A stretch of DNA of 64,000 bases from Lytechinus variegatus (Eukaryota > Echinodermata > Echinoidea > Temnopleuroida > Toxopneustidae), in assembly GCF_018143015.1 (NCBI RefSeq), contig NC_054752.1, positions 6,559,216-6,623,215 on the forward strand, given 5' to 3'. Shown here one piece after another: positions 51,201 through 60,200 of this stretch (position 1 is its first letter; each line of letters starts with the position of its first letter). The translations under genes were made by a program, and so were the position numbers. The notes beneath the pieces were generated by a model that saw only the letters and a program-made list of their open reading frames with translations, was not told where the DNA came from and ran no database searches.

Positions 51201-54200
51201 ATTGTTTTGTGTAATCACAGAGAACAACACAAAACATATACACAGAAGATACATGGAAGTTTTATTTCTTCCGTAATGGTGGTAGAACGGGTAGGAGTTA
51301 GAAATGGGTTCACGGATGAGAAAAAAAAAAGGATATAAGAAGGAATATATGACTGTAAATGTCATTCAGAATGCTAGACACAATATATATATTTAAGAAC
51401 TAAAGATAAAGGGAAACATTCATTAGATTAAAGTACACATACATGTATGATTAGGTAGGGGAGGAGAGGATAGAGGAAAGGATGTTCAAAGGAGAATAAT
51501 GAGGATCAAAAGAGTAGAGTGAAGATTATCTGTTATAATATAATATATATCTGCCAACAGATTAGTCGGTATCAAAAGGGTTAATTAGTACAAAAATTGT
51601 CGAGTACAATAGAATATGAAGAATATACATGTAAAATGGCAAGAGCTGAAGTATCCCATAAAGATGTAAAATAGACAAGATTTATAACTGGAATACACAC
51701 AAGTTCCTATAAAGGTGAATTAATCATGGACAATCTGTATCCCAATAGTTCAATATGTTGATCAACCCCCCCCCCCCCCTCCCCTCCCCCCCTCAAAAAA
51801 AATTGTATACATGATTATAAGGATGATGTTACTATAAAAATGATGATGCAATGTTTCTATCATTGACACAAGTTATCATCAATTGATATCACAACAAATA
51901 AACAATAACTTTCATGAGTGACACTCTTTTACTTTCAAACTCATACAGCACCACATTCAATTGGCAATGGACTGAAAACTTGTGGATGTGACGTCATGGT
52001 GATGACAGGTTAATACAATATGATTATAACCAGTTGATATAATGTGGTTATGGGGAAAAATTAACATTAGGTCAATTCCAGCGTAACGGACATGACGTTC
52101 AGACAAATTTTTGTAATTCAAAGGTTTATACAGTAGAATAAGCAGTCTTTTGATAATTGTTACTGAGCTTATCAGACACATTTAAGTATCAGTTACATAC
52201 ACATGAAATTTCAAATTGTTTCATTGAACAGTTGTTGAGATATTGCACTCTTTGTGAGCGTAACGGACATGACACGAAATGGACGAAGCATTTTTACCTC
52301 CAATTGCCTATCAAAATTCCTGTGAATTCTTATATTGCATGCACCTGACATTGGTGTTAATTTAACCTTAAAATCATGCTTTATCCATAAAATGGTGTTT
52401 AACAACAGTTTTGAAGTGCATTCTGTATTCATAGCTCAAAATGTAGCGTAACGGACATGACACACGAAGCGTAACGGACATGACAGTTTCGTCCACTTTT
52501 TGTAAGCGAATATAATTTTTTTATTACAAGATATGGTACAAGTCTAATTGTTTACATGTTAAGGCTAGAGGTTAGAGACACACATCATAACTGGTAATCA
52601 GTAATATCTCCCATTATTTTGCAATTTAAGAGGGGGGCTTTCCATACAATATTTATAAAACAAAAAAATATTTAGAAAAAATTATTTTACACCCGTGAAC
52701 AACAGATAGAGGGTATTTTCCAGTTACTACCATCCTCTACACCTAATTAAAAGAGAAAAAGTTGATAGTAAAGATTATTTTTTATTCATGGCTTACCATT
52801 TGATAATATACACTAGCGTAACGGACATGACACCCTTACGAAGTGAACTTCATTAGCACTTCTTAGTTTCAAAATGAAAGAAATATGAATAATGAATGTA
52901 ATTATGTAGCAGCTAAGTACCTTTACTAACATTCTATGTAGAAAACTATGTAGATATTATTGGCAGGTATCATTAATTTAATAGCTATAGCCTCCATGAT
53001 ATTTTTTATAGAATACAATGTTTATCGTACCACTACGGCACACTGAGAAGATCAAATCTCATTTTTTGTTAGAAGAAAACAAATGTACCAGACCTATATA
53101 AATCCAAGATGAACATATTATGAAATGTATTTTATGATAAAGAATATGTACTGTAGTAGTATTAATGTCAGTTTTAAGATTTTAAAAAATGACATTAAAA
53201 AGTATTTTAAAATTTAATAGCAGTACCTGGAAACCAATCTTTCATCATCGATTATGTATGAGTTGAAAGGAAATCGGAATGTTTGTAAATTGCTTCTGAA
53301 ATTATTTTTCATTTGAATTAAATATCATCCTGAGTATAATCATCCTTTCATCAAATCTTGGATGTTCTAAATCTTACGATGTTACTTGCTGACAAATGTG
53401 GCTGTATCTAATTTCGTTGCATTGTCCGCGCTGCTTGTGTACAAATGAAGATACATCATTCAAATCGTGATTATGGCTGACAAAAATACTATGATGACAT
53501 AATTTATTGATCGCGCCACATTCCTTCCACAGCCCCTTTGCTTTGTGATATTGCAAAGAAGTGCCACTGTAGGTTCATGGATTCATAGAGCTACACCATG
53601 TAACACAGACATCTGATTCTGAATTTACAAACTTGTTTTTTTTTAATGTGAGCCTGTGCCATCACTGATGAAGTAGAGGTTGGTGAAAGTCAGATAGTTT
53701 GAAGCAATACATGTATCATCAATGATCTCATGAATTCACACAAGTTGAAGTTTTATCATGCTCCAAACTGTCAGTGCAAACACCTAAGATAATCAATTGC
53801 ATTGTTCAAACGCAAATGATGCAGATTGTGATCTAAGTATGTTGCCAGATCTAGCTGCATCTTTCCTAATATTATGTGGCATACCGTTAATTCTCAGAAA
53901 AATATACCAGAACAAGAGCTGAACTTTCATCATTCACTAACTTCTAAAAATGGCTTGAATGACATGCAGATTCTAGGAGTTATTACATCCAGCTATCCTC
54001 AAGCAATTGAGACTGACCTCAGTCTGCCACACTGAGCCTAATATTTTGTTTTTGTGAATGCTGCCTTTTGTCATATATAAGGCGTCATGTCCGTTACGCA
54101 AATTGTCATGTCCGTTACGCCATTTTTATGAAAATGAGGAGAGGTAAGGGAAAATGATCGCTACCCATGGTAGGGAGTTTAATTCTAACATAGAATCTGA

Positions 54201-57200
54201 ATCTGCAGTACCTTTAGACAAATTTCCTGTAAGCTATGAAAACTTTAAGTGAAAAACGTAACGGACATGACACTGATAATGGTAAAGAAATCACACAAAT
54301 CTGAAGACAGATTTCTCTAAAATTGATGAATGGCATAAAATTTAACGATGATTTTCTGTTGATTTAAACATTAATCAACTATTCAAAAGTTAAAAGAGAC
54401 CTCTGGGACCTTGTTTGCTTTTAGTAGAGACAGGAAAGATGAATTGTTTAAAAATAGCCACATTTTTACATTTTGAAATTTACTATTCTATTTTTTTGAT
54501 GATGGAAAAAAACTACAAAATTTTATCAATATTGCGATTATTCTATTGGAAATTGGTACTTTATAGATTACTTTTTAAGAAAATTTGACTGCTTAAGTGA
54601 AATCTGAGACTTCATTTTTCCTCTAAAGTGAACATTTTCCATGGAATTGCCCATTAGCATTCACACAAAGACATACTTCAAACTATAACAACATCTCAGA
54701 TTCTGTTGGATACTTTTTGAGCTATGCAGAATAACCTTTACTTCAAACCAATTGGCAAAGTGTCCACATTCTGAACTAGACGTACTTTCAACATCGTCTC
54801 AAAACTTTTTATTTAATTCTCAGCTCTTTCTGTGCGTTGAGCACTCTACAGAGTGGATTTGTTGCTTCATAAGTCACATTTATGAATGCGAATAAAGTAA
54901 ACGGATGTAACTAAAGAGAATTTGAATTTTAATAATGATCAATATTCCCTAGTGGAAAGAATGCAGTGACCCACAGTGTGTTGACAGTGTGGTGTACAAT
55001 GTGATATCACCTTCACACTGTCAACTTTGAGCAGTTCAACAGTGTGAATCCCATATTCACATAGTTGACCATGTGAAAGCGCTGTAAACAATCACACTGT
55101 CGAGGTGTGAAAATACCTGTCACACTGTATGTGAACACACTTTGATCACACTGTGTAACACACTGTCATCACTGTGCATTACACTGTGATCACACTGTGT
55201 AACACAATGTGTAACAATGATCACACTGTGATCACACTGTGTAACACTGTGAACACACTGAACACACTGTGTAACACTGTGTAACACTGAACACACTGGG
55301 AACACACTGTGAACACACTGTGATCACACTGTGTAACACTGAATGCGCTGTGATCACACTATAACACAATGTGTAACACTGAACACACTGTGAATACACT
55401 ATGAAACACAGTGTGATCACAGTGTGTATCACTGTGTTCTTTCCAGCAGGACAATTTGAAAAACTTCTCAACTCATTACTGTTCTATAGAGATGCAAGAA
55501 ATGGTCCTGTAGTACAAAGCTTTAATCATTCATAAGATTTATTAGATTGTGCATTGTGTTAAATGCAATCATACATGAAAATTTATACTACGATTAATAG
55601 CTTAGCTTTGTGTAATGGGGCCCAGATCAATCAGCAGAAACCACTCTTTTTTATTTTAGAAACACTGCATTCAATTCATCAACTGGATTTTGAAAATTAA
55701 AAAAAAAAGTTTATTTGTTTGATAATTCTAAAATTGCAGCCTTTTGACAGTTAAAAACTGATTTGTTTTGAAAAAAACGTCTTGAAAAATGTTGTTACTG
55801 GAATTAACCCTTCTTGCGATTTCATGAACAAGAATATTGTCCTTACAAACCATATGTTTTAATGGCTTTATAACACTTCACTTATCTCTAACCAGAGACT
55901 TTCAGAAAACTCTTCTTTTGAAACAATTTTTAAGAAAATCAACATCGCTGAAAACTTTCTTTTTTTTGCCAGAGGTTGCCATGGTTTTTTATAATCACAT
56001 GTGGCTTTTTCATGCTATCAAGTTGTTAGCAAAGTTGTTGATCAAGGGTTTATCAAAGTAACGCACCAAAATCATCATTACACTCCAAATGTTTGTTTGC
56101 TTTCATCATACATTACACAGCACAACAAGATAGTTCTTAACCACAAACAAATGAGTTAACTCAAACAATCAAAATGAAAAGCAAGATACTTCTTAACCAC
56201 AAACAAATGAATTATTTCAAACAATCAAATGAAAAAACCTTCAAACTCTGGGACTTACATTATTAAATTTTCTCTTAATTTCTTCTTTCTGTGAGAGAGG
56301 AAAGTTCAGAAAATATAGTTAGATTTGTTCCATTATGGTATTGATTAAATGAGATGAAAACAATATATCATCAATCAATATCTGATGAATGTTGTTTAAT
56401 GATCGAGGATGAAAAGTTCACAGAGATGGGCAAATCCACAAAACGGACATGGCATTTCGTTCATTTTCACAAAGCATAGCCCTTTTAAATTTACAGTATT
56501 CAAACAATACTTGCTGTGTTTTATTAGACACCATCTACATTCAGTTACTATACCCAATGGATTACATGTATATGGATTTTCATTGAACAATTTATAGAGG
56601 ATTGGTGACTTGTGATTTTTTTTTTCATTTAATGAAATCATGAAAAGGTTATGTCTATTTCACTCAATGAAAGTCATCAGTGACCAGATCTTTGTAGAAG
56701 TGCATGGCATGATCTTTCAAATGAATATACTGTATGAGGAAACTGGTATCATTGTTGTGAGAGGTATGACTTTCATATTATGATAACAAAAGAATTTATT
56801 TCATGATTAGAAATATATTTAACAATTACAGAAACAACAATATTATTACATTATGATTTGTTAGTGGTCAGGTCTTATCAATGAAGGATATTAATACAGA
56901 TGGTGGATTGGTCCTTGTCGTGCATGCGATCAAACAACTTAAATTCAAACAATTTTATCTTAAAAAAACGCGGATGATATAAAGCTCATGGCAGACATGA
57001 TTCTAAAACCTTGTTCCCACCGTCGAGCAATCTGTTATGAACGCCACAATTGACTTTTCATAGCTGATCACAATAAAATTGAAACCTTTCGACATTTTTT
57101 CAATACAATTTTCACGGCTGATCTGATAAGATCTGATAAGATAGATCACTACGACTGTTTCATGATGAGGACCATGGTTTCAATTATGAAATGAATTGTA

Positions 57201-60200
57201 GCAGTGGGAACTATCAAATAGGTGTAACATTACTATCAAAACTATTCAACACTTAAATTTCATTAGCTTAAAGAGACTGAAACATATCATATATGCATGC
57301 ATTGAAGTAGAATCCTGAATTCAATTGGGGTAAACGCTGACTCTTTGGACAGTATTCTGATTTACAATTTAAACCTAGGTTTAACCCTCGTCTAAACTAG
57401 ATTTTTAAACCACAGTTCCATGGAAAGCTGGGCTTCATAATATTTTGTCCATATTGGTGACGATTGCAATGTATTATTAATCCATTGAAATTAATGATAG
57501 TTTTGTATTTTCAGATTCTTCGCATTTAACAAATCAATTATTTATTGACAACTTTTTGCAAGGGGATAACAATAATTTTTAATTGGTGGAACAAGTTGAC
57601 TACTGGCAATTCATAAATGTGTGGTCAAAGTAACCCAGGTTTCATAATAAATACAGCCATGGCAGTTGGTGGTTTGTGTGTTCAATCAAAATGACATTGA
57701 AACAATTGAGGTTAATGCTGATTTGTTTCAATATGTTAAAGGGATGGTTTGGGTATTTTAATTAAAATGTTAACAGCTTTTAGACAACACAAGGGGTATC
57801 TGCAGTATATATAACGTATCATGGTCCACAGTCCACACAATCCACAAACTTGGCACTCTTGTGTTCTAGATTTTGAAAAAGTCTTGTAAAGAAATGCAGT
57901 AAAGAGCTAAATCCAAATAAGATTTATATAGATTTTTAATCTTCTCTTGGATTCGTCACAATCCTTTTCGATGAAGCTTTTATTTAAACTACGAAATTCA
58001 GAGTGTACTAGTATGAACCGAGCAAAACAAGGGGATTTTTTTTCTTTAAATAGTTGATTCAAACAGGGTAAGAATGTCACAAATTTTGTGGCTTCAAGAG
58101 GATTGAAGAAAGGACTGTTCCAATCATACTCTTGCAATGATCACTGCCAAATCTAAAGGGCACTTATTTCTTGCAAGGAAATGAGCCTGGGTCAAGTTGC
58201 ATAAAAATTAGTTTTGCCATTCAGCAGTGTCTTCCATGGAATCCTTGATTTTGATTGGCTGGTAGGTCGTGTTACCATCAATGTGAGTTACCTTTGGATG
58301 GCAAATTTACTTAGTAACTTTTATGCAAAGTGGCCCTTGGGCCCGTTTCATGAGGGACATGCAACTGTTGAACCTTTGCCAAGATGGCAACTACAGTACC
58401 ACGGTAACCTTGATTTTGATTGGCTGCTGAGCCCTGTTGCCATGGTAGTTGCAAGTCCTTTATGAAACAGGGTCCCTGGTTTTGCTTCAATCCTAGTTTT
58501 CAGTAAGGGGGTACGATGACAAGGGTTTTTCTTAGGGTTTTTTAGTGAATGCATGCATGGAGGTATATATATATACATGTAACTTGGGCATGATAATGGT
58601 CACAGCAAATATACCTTTTTTTCATAATCCCAATCCTGTATGAAAAAAAAAAAAACAGATACATTGTAAATATTTTGGATAAAGAAACAAATAGATGAAC
58701 ATCGGTAAAGTAATATGGCTGGCCGAACCTTAAAAACTATTCTAAATAAGGTTGTGTTCGTTTGCTTTAATTTGAACCAGCTAAATGTAATTCATTTGAA
58801 AAATTAAAAAAAATATATTTGGGGAAAGTTTGAGAGCTGTAACCTGCCAGGCTAAGGTCAGGATAGTAAGTACTATCTATTAAGTCCTTTAGAATGGCAT
58901 AGGGATGCTAGATTTTAGGTTTCATAACAGGATATTTTGTGTAGTCTAAGGAAAGGTTTCACAAAATGTCCGACAATGATATTTAATCATCAGATTAGCT
59001 CTCAGCCAATCAAATGCATGGATTAAAGATGTCACTGACGGCAAACGGCTTCATGAAATACTACACAGTTTTTAAAGATGTTGTGAATAGAGAGGCCCCT
59101 TTTTCCGATCTCGACAGAGGCACCGTTACAAAATTGCAATCCTTGTTAATGTGAACAGGGTCTTTGTTTAAAGTTCTTAATTTCAAGTTTTTTTTCTCAA
59201 GAGGACGTTTGGGTTTCAGTTCTGACTGTACAGAATACAAGAATGGGGAAAGAAGCAAATTACATGTAGACGCCTCATCAATCAAAATCTCTCTGAAAAA
59301 ATTGTCACTTCTGAGCTCTTATTAGTATGTATGCTTCTACCAAAAGTGAAGGATGAAAACCACTAGAAAGTATACCTCTATACTGATGCAAAGTCTTTAA
59401 CGGCCACTGACACAACACACAAAAATATTTCCTGGTTTCATCTTATTTTTTCAGTTTGCATTTCTGTGCAGTCAAAGTGCAGTTGGTTATGATCTAATAC
59501 CCCTTTCATAAACCCAATTATGCGGCTAATAGCAGCATAATTTGGTCGTAAAATCGGAGGAGGACCAGAGTTATCCGCATTATTTTGATGCTGCTATTAT
59601 CCGCATAATAGCAGCATCGGGACCAGATTTTGACTTTATGAATGCATTTCCAAATAATGCGGATAATTGCCATGGTGCGGTCACAAGGTCACCCTTTTCC
59701 AACACCACCGCATCGGAGGGGGCGTGTCCAAGTGTCATGACGATTATCCACCTTTATCAAGACGGGCGCTCGTAAAAATAGTGCGGATTATTTTCGGAGT
59801 TTGTGAACGCAATTATTATTGAATTATCCTAGGCGGCTAATCGGAGGATGGGTTTATGAAAAGGGTATAAATGATAAAAGCAAAAGACTCCCTTATTGTC
59901 ATGACGTAGCCATGATTTCTCACGAGTGATGTAATATTTTATATACAAGCAAATGTTTGTAGCTAATGAATTGCGTTATTTTCAGGATTTTAGGTCAACT
60001 TGGGATTTGTTTACATTTGTAGCATGTTTATATCCCAGAGAACTGTTGCTAAGCTGGCGCCATGAGCGTCTTAGGATGATATGCGTGCTCTACAAATCCA
60101 CAATATCATTATTTATATTATTATTTATTTCGCTATTTGTTTTCCTCCAAATCCTCTCCCTCCCTACATGATCCTACATCCTACACGACTGGTCTGAATT

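Noticed and set aside
55120..55471. Cys/Val/His-rich repeated frames (SVTQC, CVQCVHS)
   Set aside because: Translation of the CACACTGTG repeat.
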